Source: Podocnemis expansa | Lineage: Eukaryota; Chordata; Testudines; Podocnemididae | Reading direction: 5' to 3' | Assembly (NCBI GenBank): GCA_007922195.1 | Contig: ML682028.1 | Span: 18,657,214 to 18,721,213, forward strand | Length of the DNA: 64,000 bases | In this document: in pieces, positions 37,935 through 49,780 of the stretch | How the letters are laid out: each line of letters opens with the position of its first letter | Position numbering within the stretch: position 1 is the first letter of the stretch | The notes under the pieces: generated by a model | Database searches by the model: none | The model's input: only the letters and a program-made list of their open reading frames with translations | What the model was told of the DNA's origin: nothing | Position numbers and translations under genes: made by a program

Positions 37935-39712
37935 CTGAATGGGAGGAAATGAGACCCAGTTAGAGGCACCAGGATGCAAGTTTTACTCATTCCAGCCTGG
38001 AGAACGGGCAGCCTGTTTCATGATCCTCTGCCTCAAATGGCCTGACTTGTCAGCATTCCAATATTTTCTTTCAAAGGAATCTGTCCAAATACTACATCGG
38101 TCTTCGTTACAAATCCAGCACCAAGGGCATATTCTGAGAAAGTCCTTGCTAACAATCCCCATCTGTGACAACAGGAATTTGAGTGTAGAACAAGTGTAAA
38201 AATTACTCTGACACCTATATCGAGTGATGTGTACTGACTATATGTGCATTTCTCCATCTCGCCTTACTAACTGCACACTGATGGGAATTACCAGGCTATT
38301 ACTGTACATATCTGTGCACACCACTTATGCACGTGTATAATCAAGGCCCAGACTGTGCCACATCACCTGTAGGTACTGTGGAATCATCACAATATTGTGA
38401 GACAGCATTTTGCTTGCAGGGTTTGAATATCTGGTCTTGTACTGTATGTGCATGCATTTTCTTCAAAAATACAGCCATACTGCTCTGTCACAAGCAACCA
38501 ACACAACAGCCAGTCTGTAAGTGCAGCTCACTGCTTATGCACAACTTCGCTACAACACAACAGGGATGTGTATGCACAAAACAGGAGGAAAAAATTTAAT
38601 AAGGAAAAATTTGAATGGCAAAATTACAGGAGGGAGATGCAAATAGTAAGATCTTTAAAGTCAGTTACCCTAACAGTGTCTTTTTAAAGTGTGTTCTGAG
38701 CCCTCACTCCTACACTGAATGTTCTCTGCACCTGAGACAATTTGGCAGATACAATTAATGGGGATTCTAATTAACTCAATGTGATCAGATTATCTATAGT
38801 ATATTATTACATAGGCAGGCATAAAGCGCATGTGCCTAATTAGACACTTGTTAGGCTATGTCCCCAGAACATTTTCTATATTCTCTGTTTAAAAGGCTGT
38901 TCTGGTGGAACATAATTAAATAAGCCAATTTGTAACTCAGTTGCTGTGGAAATAGCTTTATCAAGAACCTAACCTAATACTCAGAGGTTTTTTTAAGTCA
39001 TGAACATTGCTAAAAAGCAATTTTCATGTTCATAAAAAGCACCCAGATAAGGTTTGGTGTTTCTGTTAGTTTGGTTTTCTAGGTCATCCTGTTGTATTAG
39101 GCTTAGAGACAGATGGCAGAGTTTAGTTACTTAGACAATGCAGCTTGACTTTCTTGAATCAGTTGTTCACACAAAGAGTCTGTGTGGTGCCAGGCAGAGA
39201 ACTTTCTGCTCCTAAACACTTATTGTGCTGTAGGCATTGATAGCTGAGACACACCTATGTTACAGGATACCTTAACAAGTAAAGCTCAAGGGAACCTACC
39301 AGAATATTGTCCCTTCCCTTGGTGTGCCGCCACACTGATGGCAGGGAGGACATAGACAGGACCAGTACAGATCAGCACTGACCAAGTGAAATGTACAACA
39401 TGTTGGGGCTAATTCTGGTCTCTATTAGAATAGATTCCACTGTGCTAAGATTTTTACAATACATCTCCACCCCCCTTCCTACCTCATCCAACAGGATATT
39501 TTTCCTTTGCAAATAAAAGCCTTGACACTGCAGCTTTTCAGGTGGCATAACAAAGGCAGTGTCAAGAGCTCACTTTGGGTTTATGTCCCAACACATCCTT
39601 TCCCCTGTTTGCAGGGAAAACAAGCTTGCTCAGTAAGAACTGAAATGTTATCTACACAGCCAAAGCCAAAAGGTGCACACTGCAAAGGCTGATGGCTGTG
39701 GCTATAACTTAC

Positions 39713-39890
39713 AAATGCTTTGGAGGATCCACTTGGGTTTATTTTTCCACCAAACCCCAAAGTAGTAAACAGGGATGCCACTGAAGATGATTGCAAAGCC
39801 GATTGCACATTCCACTGGAGTCATCCAGAAGGAGACCACAATCAGGAATAAGCAGGCTAGGATGAAGAAGATGGGCAGCAAGAGGTTAAC
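39713..39890 (-). CDS. SLC7A5: SLC7A5 exon 9 (TM11-TM12)
   Basis: 178 nt from a CAG acceptor (39893-39891) to a GTAAGT donor (39712-39707). It encodes 59 residues and the first base of Phe490. TM11 is VNLLLPIFFILACLFLIVVS. TM12 follows TPVECAIGF and ends in PVYYFGVWWKNKPKWILQ. Length and exon phase equal the human exon. Confidence 0.96.
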
Positions 39891-40311
39891 CTGGACACAG
39901 GAAACAACAAAGGGATGGGAAGTTAGTTAGGAGGCTAGGAAACAGCAGCCACTTATTCTTTATCTTGCCATGGGCATGTTCATTTGGTTTTGAGATGGGA
40001 AGAGAAAGGTTTGGATTCCAGGAGAGGTGCTTTGCCCCCAACTGCTCACAACTTTGAATGAGAGGTTTTGGGTGGTTTAGTTTCCTTTGGGTAGATCCAA
40101 CACTCTTCAATCAATCAATCCTGGAAACACCTTGGAGAGGCAAAGTGTGATCAGTGCTGATTTACAGATGAGGCTGCAAAAGGCGGCCTAGCAGTTAGTG
40201 TATCTGACTTTTGGCCCCTTTCTTCCTTGGCAGAGGTACCTGCTTGCTAACCTTAGACAGGGAACTTTCTGGACTCCAATCACATCCAAGTCTCCAAAGA
40301 CTCTGGTACAG

Positions 40312-40499
40312 CAAGGGTGTCAAACACGTGGCCCACGGGCTGCATGCAGCCCCTATAGCTATTTCCTGCAGCCCACAATGACACTATCATTACCGGTAGT
40401 TGCAATATCATTGTATGGAAAGGTTTCAGTGGTGCACCCCTCAGGCTACCATACTAATCCTCATGCGGCCCTCGTGGTGATTTCAGTTTGAGACCCCTG
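40312..40499. mobile_element. hAT-like element in SLC7A5 intron 8
   Basis: 188 bp with ends CAAGGGTGTCAAAC / GTTTGAGACCCCTG and an 8-bp duplication TGGTACAG / TGGTAGAG (40304-40311, 40500-40507). It is a second copy of the 13010-13178 family. Confidence 0.92.
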
Positions 40500-41029
40500 T
40501 GGTAGAGGTCCCCAGGCCCTCCTTCTTTATTGGTTCTGAGCTCTGGGCTGTCTGTAAAGCCACCCTGGCGGGTTTCTCTATGCTTTGAGTCCAAGTCCAC
40601 TACCATGAGCTATTTCCCACCAACTTCCCTTCAGTTCAGGGTGTGGTTCTTACAGCCAACAGTCTGCAGTGACTGGTCTGGAGTAGCGTCCCCTTCCAGG
40701 CCTAGAGTGGCACCCTGCTGTGACTTCAGGTCCCTCTGTGCAGGGATAGATTTGAGAGTGGATAGGGCCTAGCCTCACAATGTCTTTATAGTCAGAGTTT
40801 CCTAAATGCTCCCCAGTCTCTCTTGCTCAGGGACACAGTGCTGTTCATACAGAGTGGCAGAGCAATGTCCTGCCTCTTCACCAGTAAGCCCTGAACTTAG
40901 CCAGGTTCTCTCCTTTTCTTCCCCCTCCTGTCTTGCCGCTCACTACAGATACAGTGGGGCAGAGCTAGCAGAGCCCATGGGCTCCTCTAACTCTTTTCCT
41001 GATGATGTGACATTGCTCTGCTCCATTAC

Positions 41030-41135
41030 ATGGAAAGGGCATGGACTTGCCTAAGGCCACATAGCAAATTCTTGACTTATCCAGGATTGGAACCCAGGCA
41101 TTCCCAGTCCCATGCTCAGTCCATCCATTACATAC
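41030..41135. repeat. MIR-like fragment in SLC7A5 intron 8
   Basis: GGACTTGCCTAAGGCCACAT, GGATTGGAACCCAGGCATTC and CCCATGCTCAGTCCATCC follow the usual order of MIR-like 3' halves. Confidence 0.5.
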
Positions 41136-42014
41136 AGAGCTATAGAGTACCTCAGCTGACAGCTCCGAACACAGCTGTATGACTAACATGAGCTGCAGCG
41201 ATTTAGGTTGTTGCTCTTAAAATGAGAGAGCAGCCCCCAGCTTTCAGCAGGGAAGCCACTTGCTAAAGAGCTGCCTCAGGAGCATCACTTTGAGAAAGTC
41301 TAACTTTTGTCTCTTTTTGGTCATCTGTGGCACGGTCTTTAAGAAAGGCTGGCCGATTCCAGTGCTTGACAAGATCTTGGCCTCTCACCAGATGCCCCAT
41401 TGTGCTGCCAGGGCAGCCGAGGACAAACCAAATGAAGTGCTCTTCCACAGTTTATTTTTTAAACAAAATATTTTTAAGTCAATTTCATGCTGGCTCAAAT
41501 CATTTGATTGAGAGTCATTCAGGCTGACATCCTTCCTTAATAATCCCCAGAACAGGTTGAGCATGGAGAGCCTGCCTTGCCAAAATATCTCACTCCTGAC
41601 AGGGCGGGAACTTCCACAGCCTGTGTGTCTCAGCCTTAGATGAGGGAATCAGTGAGCACCAGCCGAGATGAGTTTTGTGCAACCTGGATTCCTGAGCACC
41701 AGGGACCTGCCACTCACTTCACACAAGCAAAGTTCATTCACTCCTGATTCTGCTTGTTATAAAAAGTTGCACTGAAGCTCTGCCACAACACAGTAAAGTA
41801 GCTGCATTTTCCAGCTCTTCCCTGAAAAGATTTTCTCATCCTTATTGCTGAGGGGGGATTTCTCCACCTGGAAGTCACATCCTTAAATGCCAAAGTTCTG
41901 TCCCTCTCCCAGAAACACCCCCACAAAGCCTCCAATCTTAGCATCTTTGTACTATCATCATAGAGCCCTGAGCATCTGCAGGGCTTCCCACACCATTCCC
42001 ACTACCATCCTCAC

Positions 42015-42164
42015 CTTGATGGGTCTTTCCAGCTCTGGCTTCTTGTAACGGAGCCACAGCATGCCGATGATGGCTAGAGCCACACACAGCCAGTTGAAGA
42101 AGCTGAAGAAGTTGATGACTGAGAAGATGTCATTGGAGAAGGCGTAGAGCAGGGACATGAGGCA
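42015..42164 (-). CDS. SLC7A5: SLC7A5 exon 8 (TM9-TM10)
   Basis: 150 nt, phase 0 at both ends, from a CAG acceptor (42167-42165) to a GTGAGG donor at 42014. It encodes 50 residues including [20 protein letters not shown], the TM10 helix [15 protein letters not shown] and the [10 protein letters not shown] loop. This loop separates LAT1 from LAT2, whose loop reads differently, and supports the SLC7A5 call. Confidence 0.97.
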
Positions 42165-42854
42165 CTGCGGCCAGAAACAGATGCCATGGGCAAAGGGACA
42201 AACAAGGAAGAACAACATACGCTACTAAAAACAAAAGGATGAGAGCAACTGCCTACCACCCAGGCACAGTAAAGGATTTCCATACTCGGAAAAGAGGTGG
42301 CTGAATTCTTACTAATCTACCTAGTCCAATCACTGCACAGAATTATTTCTACGTGAAATTTGCAAGCCAGGGAGGTACTGTGGTTTTCAAGCTGAAACAT
42401 GGGTTGGATGATTCAAAAGGGATCTCCGCTAATCTAACTGACTTTGTGACCGGACGATATTCTATCTGCATTTCATTTCCTCCTTTACCCAGCCACGCTT
42501 CCTCTCAAAGATTTCCACTTAAAATTGCAGAGCTATGTCCTTCTCACTCACAAGGACTGTACCTACGGATGGGGGTGCATAGACAGAGTGACAGGTAACA
42601 ACTGGAGAATGCAGATCAGCCAGGAGAAGATTCTGCGGGGGCTGTGGCACCAAGATGCCACACGTTTGCCCCAGGGGCTACGACTTTCCAATTCACTGGG
42701 GTTTAGGGTAGTCTGGATTCTCTGCTGCAAAACTTCTCCCCATATTCCTAGAACTGGTTTAAGGTACTGTGGTAACAGCTGCAGCTGACTTTCATGCTAA
42801 GAAACAGCAAATAATTTTACCAATGTCACTTGGCATTTCAGCTTCTTGTGTAAT

Positions 42855-43128
42855 GTTAAACAAAACAGGAGCCTTTTGGCACTTAAAGACTAACAAATAT
42901 ATTTATTGCATGACCTTTTGTAGGAGAAAATCCCACTTCGTTAGACTCTTACACTTCCCTACGTTTGTTTCATCCCAATTCATAAATTCTCCCATCTTCA
43001 AAACATCTGATGAAGTGAGATTTTCTCACACAAAAGCTCTTACAACAAATATATTTGTTAGTCTTTAAGTGCCACGGGACTCCTTGTTTGTTTTACTGAA
43101 CTAGACTAACAAGCTGCCCCTTTGGATC
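42855..43128. repeat. Foldback family copy, near complete, in SLC7A5 intron 7
   Basis: Left arm GGCACTTAAAGACTAACAAA to GAGAAAATCCCACTTCGTTA, about 65 bp of spacer, then the right arm from AACATCTGATGAAGTGAGAT through TTTGTTAGTCTTTAAGTGCC to CTAGACTAACAAGCTGCCCC. It is the best copy for seeing the family's right outer end. Confidence 0.8.
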
Positions 43129-43435
43129 TGTGCAATGTTGCTGTCTAACTAGGACATCCTCACCCACAGGCACTTGATTAAACCTAGACAAGACATTTAG
43201 GACCTGGGAAGAACATTAACATTGGCAAACACTTTGGGAATGGGCAAGAGAAGATTCACCTTCTACTGGAAAAACAAACAGATTGCTTGTTTAGATACAG
43301 TGGACTACTCCATAGTCATTTTCCTGCAGCCTTGGAAAGGCAGGCATTGACAGACTTTGGCTTGCTCCACCCCCTCAATTGGTTTGTTCTTTTTGCCATG
43401 TGCCCCCTTAGTTTGAAAGCCCATAGGACACTTAC

Positions 43436-43532
43436 TGTGAAGATGAGAGATGGCATGGGAGTGAGAAGCTTGGGGTGAATCATAGAGAGGACAGAAGGCA
43501 GGTGACCCTCCCGTGATCCCACGAAGAACAGC
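43436..43532 (-). CDS. SLC7A5: SLC7A5 exon 7 (intracellular loop / start of TM9)
   Basis: 97 nt from a CAG acceptor to a GTAAG donor at 43435. The first base completes Arg348, then 32 residues follow: [20 protein letters not shown] and [12 protein letters not shown]. The [10 protein letters not shown] motif is conserved through the L-type family. It ends at phase 0, which joins exon 8 in frame. Confidence 0.96.
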
Positions 43533-43864
43533 CTGAGGGCAACAGAGCCATTACACCACCTGACATAGGTGCTTGGGAGTACCTCACTCAGTTCAAAACA
43601 CTGCATCAGCACCACAGGTGCTCTGATGTGAGCCAGGTCGAAATGACACACAGAGCCAAGCCTGTTGTACGTAGGTGTTTCCACACTAGTGATGTGCTGC
43701 CCCTCCGAATGGCAATCTTGTGATTCCTAAGGTCCCCCTGCTCCCCACTGCTCTTAATTATTTCTATTAGAGTGGCACCAGTTGACCTCAGGGCCTCACT
43801 GGCTGGCTTCTGAACATATGCAGCTTACCTGCTACCCAGGAAAGGCAAAGAATGGGAGGAAGAA

Positions 43865-43950
43865 TGTATGATAATCCTCAATTCACAGATGAGGAACCAA
43901 AACAGAGCAATTAAGTGCTTTACTACAGGTTATCAGGAGGTGCTGCAGAC
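43865..43950. repeat. Possible MIR-like fragment
   Basis: ATAATCCTCAATTCACAGAT, GAGGAACCAAAACAGAG and TTAAGTGCTTTACTACAGGT resemble the central MIR-like core. Weak call. Confidence 0.35.
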
Positions 43951-44030
43951 CCAAGAGCTTTCCCCCCACCTTCATTTCTGAGGTTTTACATTAAAATTGT
44001 TTTCTTGAGCATTGCTATATGTATTTTTTA

Positions 44031-44142
44031 GGGTGACCAGGCAGCAAGTGTGAAAAATCAGAATAGGGTGGGGGATAAAAGGCACCAGTATCAGTCCTGA
44101 ACAGTGAGACTTTCCCTGCACATCAAAACCTCTGACCACCTT
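44031..44142. repeat. MITE-like element with AGGGTGACCAG end
   Basis: The left end AGGGTGACCAGGCAGCAAGT followed by GTGAAAAATCAGAATAGGG is a familiar reptile repeat start. The right end is a decayed inverted copy (TCTGACCACCTT). It lies in SLC7A5 intron 6. Confidence 0.5.
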
Positions 44143-44842
44143 TGTATTTATTTAGTCCACAGCCAAAGACACCCAATGACTTCAACAGGATTTTAGCTAA
44201 AGAAAGCAAGACTATGGCCACTCAAGGCCTTCAGATCTTTTTAAGGCAGTGACACTCAGACTGAAAACGTCAAGGTGCAAGTGGCTCCTTAATCAATAGG
44301 TCTCCTGTGACTCTTTGCATCACACGATATTAAAACACACACTGTGTAATTTAGTTATTAAGCAATCTAAGTGATTAACCAATCAGGAGGCCTTTACTAT
44401 GTTATTAGCCAACTATAGTTGATAAATTAATAATACATGGTCAGTCATTTTGCTATGAGAATTTTTTTTATCTACAGATGTATACACAGACATTTTATAT
44501 ATACAAACTAAATATTTCCCATTGTACTGTTTAAATACAAATATATAGAACTACGGTAAATTAAACAATGAATTCACATTATTGTGGCTCACTTGGGTAA
44601 TGCCTACAGCTAATTTGGGTCCTGAAGCACTGAGGTCTGAGTATCTCCATTTTAAGGGCTTAAAAAGAAAACACCCTCGCTCCCCACATAGCATGCAGAC
44701 CCTTCCTATGGATCCTTCCTACTCTGCATCTGTCCAACAGCAGAACCCAAGAAACCTTGCTCCGGTGAGGATGGATCCAAATGAAGAGGGGTTAAGGACA
44801 GTGCCTGTAAATAGCATCCGCAGTATTAAGCCAAAAACGTAC

Positions 44843-44946
44843 CGAGAAGAAGTGAAGAGCGACCCATTGACAGACCCAAAACACGATAAGCCAACGAAAA
44901 TGGGAATGATCCAGGACATCACACCAAGGTGATAGTTGCCAAAGTC
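44843..44946 (-). CDS. SLC7A5: SLC7A5 exon 6 (TM8, Cys335)
   Basis: 104 nt from a CAG acceptor (44949-44947) to a GTACGT donor (44842-44837). It encodes 34 residues starting [20 protein letters not shown] and ending in FTSS, plus two bases of Arg348. Cys335, in the SCFGSVNG segment of TM8, is present. The antisense strand carries a 116-codon open frame across this exon (44582-44932), which is a shadow, not a gene. Confidence 0.96.
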
Positions 44947-45108
44947 CTGGAAGGAAGCAACATCCATCAGCAACTTGCCCAAGGGAACTTGTATTTATCT
45001 ACCCAGAGAAGCTTTTAACATACAAGTGCCCAGTTCAAGATGGCTATACACACAAATTACTGTCTATTTTTCATACTGTCTCTTTCAAACCCACAAAGTG
45101 CTTTACAG

Positions 45109-45273
45109 TAGTGGTTTCAAACTATGGGTCAGGACCCAGCATGGGGTCACAAACCCTCAAGTACTGGGTCACAGTGCCCCCTGCCACAAGACTGTCACTG
45201 TTGGGTCATGGGGAAAAGATTTTTTTCTGCTGAGTCCCGAAGGGGGGAAAAAAAAGGGATATGAAAACCATTG
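45109..45273. mobile_element. hAT-like element in SLC7A5 intron 5
   Basis: 165 bp with ends TAGTGGTTTCAAAC / ATGAAAACCATTG and a perfect 8-bp duplication CTTTACAG (45101-45108, 45274-45281). The interior has repeated GGGTCA motifs. Confidence 0.9.
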
Positions 45274-46218
45274 CTTTACAGAATTGACAGAAGGCAGTTT
45301 ACTAACATGGAGCTACCTGTAGGCAGAACCTGACATCCATTAGAACAGCATAAGCACCTTTAGGACAGAAAGCCTGGGAAAATACAGGATTGAACTGGAA
45401 CAGCAGGAGGATTCAGATATGCAAAACACCAATTACACACAGATGACTTAGCATAGGACAGTGAAGCAGACACGCCTATTTTGACAAGAAGCACCATCAG
45501 TTCTTTAGTGTGTCTCATGTCTCAGTCTGATTTATCCCGCTATTGGTCCTGTTTTATGCCACTGCAAGTCCACTATTTCAGAGGCAGCACTTCAGAATAA
45601 AACTGGAGTACTGCAACCAGAGCAGACATCTCTAGCAGCCCAGCACCATATGCCAACATGCTGGTGTATGGGTCCAATGTTACCCAAAGCAGAGCGTGCT
45701 GTCCACCAGACTGCCAACACCAATTTACATGGTATTGGGGGGTGCCCCCTGCATACTGACCAGGCCCATCTTAGCTTCTGAGATCGCACAGAATAGAACT
45801 TTTGCCTGAACTTAATTTTAACGATTAGATTCGTGCTAATTTGTTAAAAAGAAAAAAAAATTCAAGAGCAGATGAGGCAAACTGACACTTGGAGAGACTA
45901 GCCTGGCTCAATATTGATGGAGTGACTTTTTCCCATAAATATCATGCTCTGGTAATTGATCATACAGTTCCATGGCCGGTAGCTGCTGTGGTTATTTATG
46001 AACAACGTTTATTTGACGCCCACCAGCTCTCATCTCTCTGATAAATCCCACTCAGTGTCACATGGTGACAACTCTTACCCACTTCCTATCACACATCAGC
46101 TTCTGGCAAGCAGCTCTGATCCATGCTGAATAAATTGGGAGATCCTACTAGAGATAGCATAACAGAGCCATGCAGTGCAGAAAAAAAGATAACAGTGGTT
46201 TTGCAGGATTCATCTTAC

Positions 46219-46342
46219 CACAGCAACAGCTTCAGAGGACAGCATTTGATCTGTTGACAGGGTGGTGAAGTAAGCCAAGTTCGTCAACACGTAAACTAAG
46301 GTGACGACTGGGAGTGAAATGATGATGGCAAGAGGCAGGTTT
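46219..46342 (-). CDS. SLC7A5: SLC7A5 exon 5 (TM7)
   Basis: 124 nt between a CAG acceptor (46345-46343) and a GTAAGA donor (46218-46213). It encodes the end of Arg272 and 41 residues: [20 protein letters not shown] for TM7, then the [19 protein letters not shown] loop. The differences from human are conservative (Ile to Val, Glu to Asp). Confidence 0.95.
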
Positions 46343-46739
46343 CTGGGAGGAAGAGGAAAAGCACAATGTGTTAGCCTCTGGGTCTCCAAAATTCAGAGAA
46401 GACAGAACACTAGGGAGAGACACTGCTTTTGCAAAGACCAGCCTTCTTTAGTTGGTTTTGCAGTGGCTCAAAGACTATTTCTCTTCGGTTTTGCAGAGGG
46501 TCCAGCTTTCAGTTGTGACTCCATCCTCCTTAGAGAAGTTAGGGAGAAAATTAAAAAAAAAAGCAGCCCAACATAGTGGTTGGGGTAGAGGGAGATGGAT
46601 CTCTGGAAGAGAAGACAGTTTGTGAGAGTGGACTCTGCCTGGCTGACCAAAAGGTGCTCTGGCTCAATGCAGAGACATTTCATTTTAAGAGCTCACTGGT
46701 GCCTCCCGCCAGCTAAAAGAGTTAGAACCTGCAGGTAGG

Positions 46740-47290
46740 ACCAGATGAATGCTGGGACTATAAGGGCCGCAGCCCCAGACTAAAGGGGAGCCCCTAAGCT
46801 GCAGCCCCTGAGTGATCTTGCCCTTGTTGCTTGCTCAGTCCAGTCCAGCACTGGTGGGGCTAGGGGGCACTGAGAGGGCCCCTAGGAGAACCGGGGCAGG
46901 TGGGACCCTGGAGCCAGAGGCTGGGCTCCATGGTGCTCCTGCCCCACCCTCAGACTGGCAGGTCCACCGCCCCTGGCAGGACAGGCCAGCACATGTTTGC
47001 TGCTCCACTCCGGGGGTGGGATTGGCTGGCACATGGTTTGGCCTCCAGTGCCCCCTTCCAAGGCCTGGGAGGCCTGCACTGGAGGCTGCAATGGGCGGTG
47101 GTCAGTCCTGCCAGACCAGCTGGACCAGCGCCAGAAAGAGGGATGGACAACCACAGAGCGTGCCCTCTGGCCCCAGGGTCCCCTCCCCAAGTGCTGGGCC
47201 ACCCACAGGCCATGATGGTAGAGGGCTTGGGCCCCAGGCAGTGCGGGGGTTCAGTGGTGGGCAGCCCAGGACACCTTAATCTGGCCCTGC
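46740..47290. mobile_element. GC-rich repeat in SLC7A5 intron 4, possible DNA element
   Basis: The left edge GGACCAGATGAATGCTGGGA and the right edge, read in reverse as GGGCCAGATTAAGGTGTCC, look like inverted ends. The left part resembles the start of the 23812 block (GCAGCCCCAGACTAAAGGGG). Composition makes 100-160-codon open frames on both strands that are not genes. No clear target duplication. Confidence 0.42.
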
Positions 47291-48205
47291 CTGCAGGGGA
47301 GTCTCCTAGCCAGGAGGATAAGCACTTGTGCTTGTGGCTGTCTATAAAGGAGGTGGGAAGGTCAGAATTTAGCTGTCTGGGCTCCCTGTAGCTCATGGGA
47401 ACCACACTCAGCTGTAACCTAAACAAACCTCAAAGAGAAGCTGGTGTGAAGGCAGATTTGGCCTTTCTGATAGTCTATCTTAGTTTATGCACACTAATTT
47501 AAAAAGGAAACCTTTCTTGATGCGGCATACAAATCTGCCTGCAGAGCTCAAAGCAAAAGGTCAGAGTCAAACAGAATGGCTGCTTTTGGAAAGGGGGTGA
47601 ACAATTAGAATCCACAAAACATTAAGTATTACATATGTCAAGAAACAGGTAATTGAATCTCATGCTTCACAGCGTGAGCTGATCGCCACAGCTGTCAGGA
47701 ATTGGCCTCAAGCAGTCAGTGGTGTCAGTCACAAGAAGTTTGCCCCTCCCTTAGAAATCTGGCAGGATTTGCCAGAAATGTTTAGCTCTGGCAAGATCAA
47801 TTTGTTACCAGATTCCCTCTTATAACCCTGATATAGACAAGTCACAATTGCAAAGCAGCAGATGCTGAGCCATGCTAAGGAAAAGGGATTTTCAAATCTG
47901 AACACTGTGGGAAGGCTACTTAATAGGGGGTTCTCTTAGGCAAAGACTTTCTTTCCCCATCCCTGCAAAACCCCACCCTTTGCTAAAAACGAAGAGTCTC
48001 ATTATCTAGCACACATCATCTTCAGCAGGGATTTTGTTTCCCTCCAAAATGAGACCTTCTTTAATGTTCTCTGGGACGGCTGGTGACAACACTTGCTGCA
48101 GACAAAAAGGGTGGCCTTACATTAATGGGTGGAAGTGGCATTGAGAGGGTGAATAGTCAGCAAGTTTCCCTCCTGGGCCAACAGACTGCCATGTGGCGCA
48201 CATAC

Positions 48206-48250
48206 CTGTGGGGGTTTATCATCTCCTCCGTGACAAAATTCAAGTAATTC
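48206..48250 (-). CDS. SLC7A5: SLC7A5 exon 4 (45-nt micro-exon, end of TM6)
   Basis: 45 nt between a CAG acceptor (48253-48251) and a GTATGT donor at 48205. It completes Trp257 and encodes NYLNFVTEEMINPH plus two bases of Arg272. Asn258 and Tyr259, which follow the unwound TM6 segment, are present, as is the EEMINP motif typical of L-type transporters. His replaces the Tyr found before Arg272 in human. Confidence 0.95.
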
Positions 48251-49278
48251 CTGCGATTTAAAGGACAATAGTATTTCTGGTTTTAGAGATCCATGAAGTT
48301 AAGCAAAAAACCCAATAGCCTAACCCTAACCTCAACACACATGCATACACAAACCCTACCAGAGAGAGACACTCAACAAAACTGAGGGCAACCAACATGT
48401 GTCTCGGCTCTACAGCACCAGGGCTGAGGTGTTCCCTCAAGGACAGCCTGCTTGGGACAAGACTACTGCATGCCAAGACACGGTCAGCTAGGAGCACCTC
48501 CCTATTGCTGGAGGGCTAGTCTGCCTCTATCCTTATTGGAAATTAATCTGGGCCCAAGTTCCTGTGAGCACATGTGAAGGGATTACTAAAGAAAACTCCG
48601 AGCCAAAGCTCCTAGAGAGGTTTCAACTGGCAGACTGATGTGTCAGTATTGATACTGGCTATGCATCTACCAGTGAGCTGCTGAATGCTTTGAACATTAT
48701 GCCACAAGCCATGGGCTTTGGCTTACCAAAATCCTTAGTCTGAGCTAAATTAGTGGTCCACGACAGGCATATTACCTCTGTTCAGTACAGTCCAAGCTCC
48801 TGCCCAGAATGAGAGGTGGATCCTTCTCAAGCCCAGAGCATGGGATGAATCCTTTCTCCCAAGCTTCCTTAGTTAGCTGGAGCAGCCTGGCCACCTTGCT
48901 GTACCTAACTGTTCCCTGACTCATCAAATAGCTTTTCCTATCTGCTACAATTCTAGCCCCAATCAGACAATGCCACCTTATTTGGCATCTCTTGGCTTCC
49001 CCAGCATTTATACAACCTGGGCCTTTTACCATGTTACCCCTACACTTGGTTCCCTGCTTTAGAAACTGCAACTGACCCCACTTACTTGTGTCTGCACATA
49101 AAGATTAGGGAGGGGCTGAACGTGAATAACACTGGTTTAAAATGTAGCATCTGCACCATCACCTTGGTGACAGGTAGAGCTAGATGAGAAGTTCTAAGCG
49201 AGGCCCTCCCTGCTAAATCTCCGAGAGGAAGACAAATAACTAACTACAACTACAAAAAATAATTTGCCAGCATCTTAC

Positions 49279-49384
49279 CAGCCTCCATAGGCAAAGAGAC
49301 CGCTATATAAAGCCAGAACTATGTTCCCCACATCAACATTTGTGCCTTCAAAGGAGTGTTCAGGACTCAGGCGCGACACATCAC
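49279..49384 (-). CDS. SLC7A5: SLC7A5 exon 3 (TM6, gate Phe252)
   Basis: 106 nt between a TAG acceptor (49387-49385) and a GTAAGA donor (49278-49273). It starts with the last two bases of a split Gly codon and ends with two bases of the Trp257 codon. The peptide contains the conserved VGNIVLALYSGLFAYGG stretch, the first half of TM6. This is the unwound helix that lines the substrate site, and its Phe at human position 252 forms the proximal gate. The extracellular loop before it (GDVSRLSPEHSFEGTNVD) is the most diverged part against human. Confidence 0.95.
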
Positions 49385-49694
49385 CTACATAGGCATAAAA
49401 ACGAACAAGACAAAATATCAAGATGTGAGAAGTGGACAAAGGCCAGAGACCAGAGACCTTTGCAGGCTGATAGAGACAAGACTCATTCAGGGAAATACAC
49501 CCTTGGACAAAATCTGCTTATAGGAAATTTGTTTTGTTGATGCAAAGCTGGTTGGATTTGTGTTAGAGAGGTGTAGACAGCCTTCTATTGCTTTGATTTC
49601 TTACTGCCTTACTCCAGGTTCACACTGTGCAATTCCACTGCAAAAAAACCAAACACACAAAAAACACAGTATATGTTAAATTAATAACTGGCTA

Positions 49695-49780
49695 CAGCAA
49701 GAGTTCTCCAGCTTTCGCATAGTGTGGATCACTGTGCCGCCATAACACATCTGTACAAGACACTCTTTGGTGACAGAAGA
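49695..49780. repeat. Possible hAT-like end fragment
   Basis: AGCAAGAGTTCTCCAGCTTT and GCATAGTGTGGATCACTGTG resemble the left end of a family starting CAGGGGTTCTCAAACTTT. The right end was not found. Confidence 0.3.

Larger units (their letters stand above)
37879..49384 (-). other. SLC7A5: SLC7A5 (LAT1) gene, exons 3-10 and introns; 5' part missing
   Basis: Eight minus-strand exons with consistent GT-AG borders and phases encode 286 residues plus stop, matching human LAT1 residues 222-507 with no length change. LAT1 is the 12-TM light chain that pairs with SLC3A2 (4F2hc) at the plasma membrane. It exchanges large neutral amino acids (Leu, Phe, Trp, thyroid hormones, L-DOPA) sodium-independently. 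Visible functional residues by human numbering are the gate Phe252 (exon 3), Asn258 and Tyr259 (exon 4) and Cys335 (exon 6). The TM1 substrate-binding segment and Cys164, which forms the disulfide to 4F2hc, are on the missing exons. Introns are 1778 bp (intron 9), 2124 (8), 1271 (7), 1310 (6), 1272 (5), 1863 (4), 1028 (3) and more than 14.6 kb (2). No frameshift or stop is seen, so the gene looks intact here. SLC7A8 (LAT2) is the nearest alternative, but the exon 8 and exon 9 sequences fit LAT1 clearly better. Confidence 0.95.

Noticed and set aside
44582..44932. 116-codon plus-strand open frame
   Set aside because: Antisense shadow of SLC7A5 exon 6 and its intron.
46812..47426. Overlapping 155-163-codon open frames on both strands
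   Set aside because: Produced by a GC-rich repeat inside SLC7A5 intron 4; open on several frames at once, as expected of composition rather than coding.
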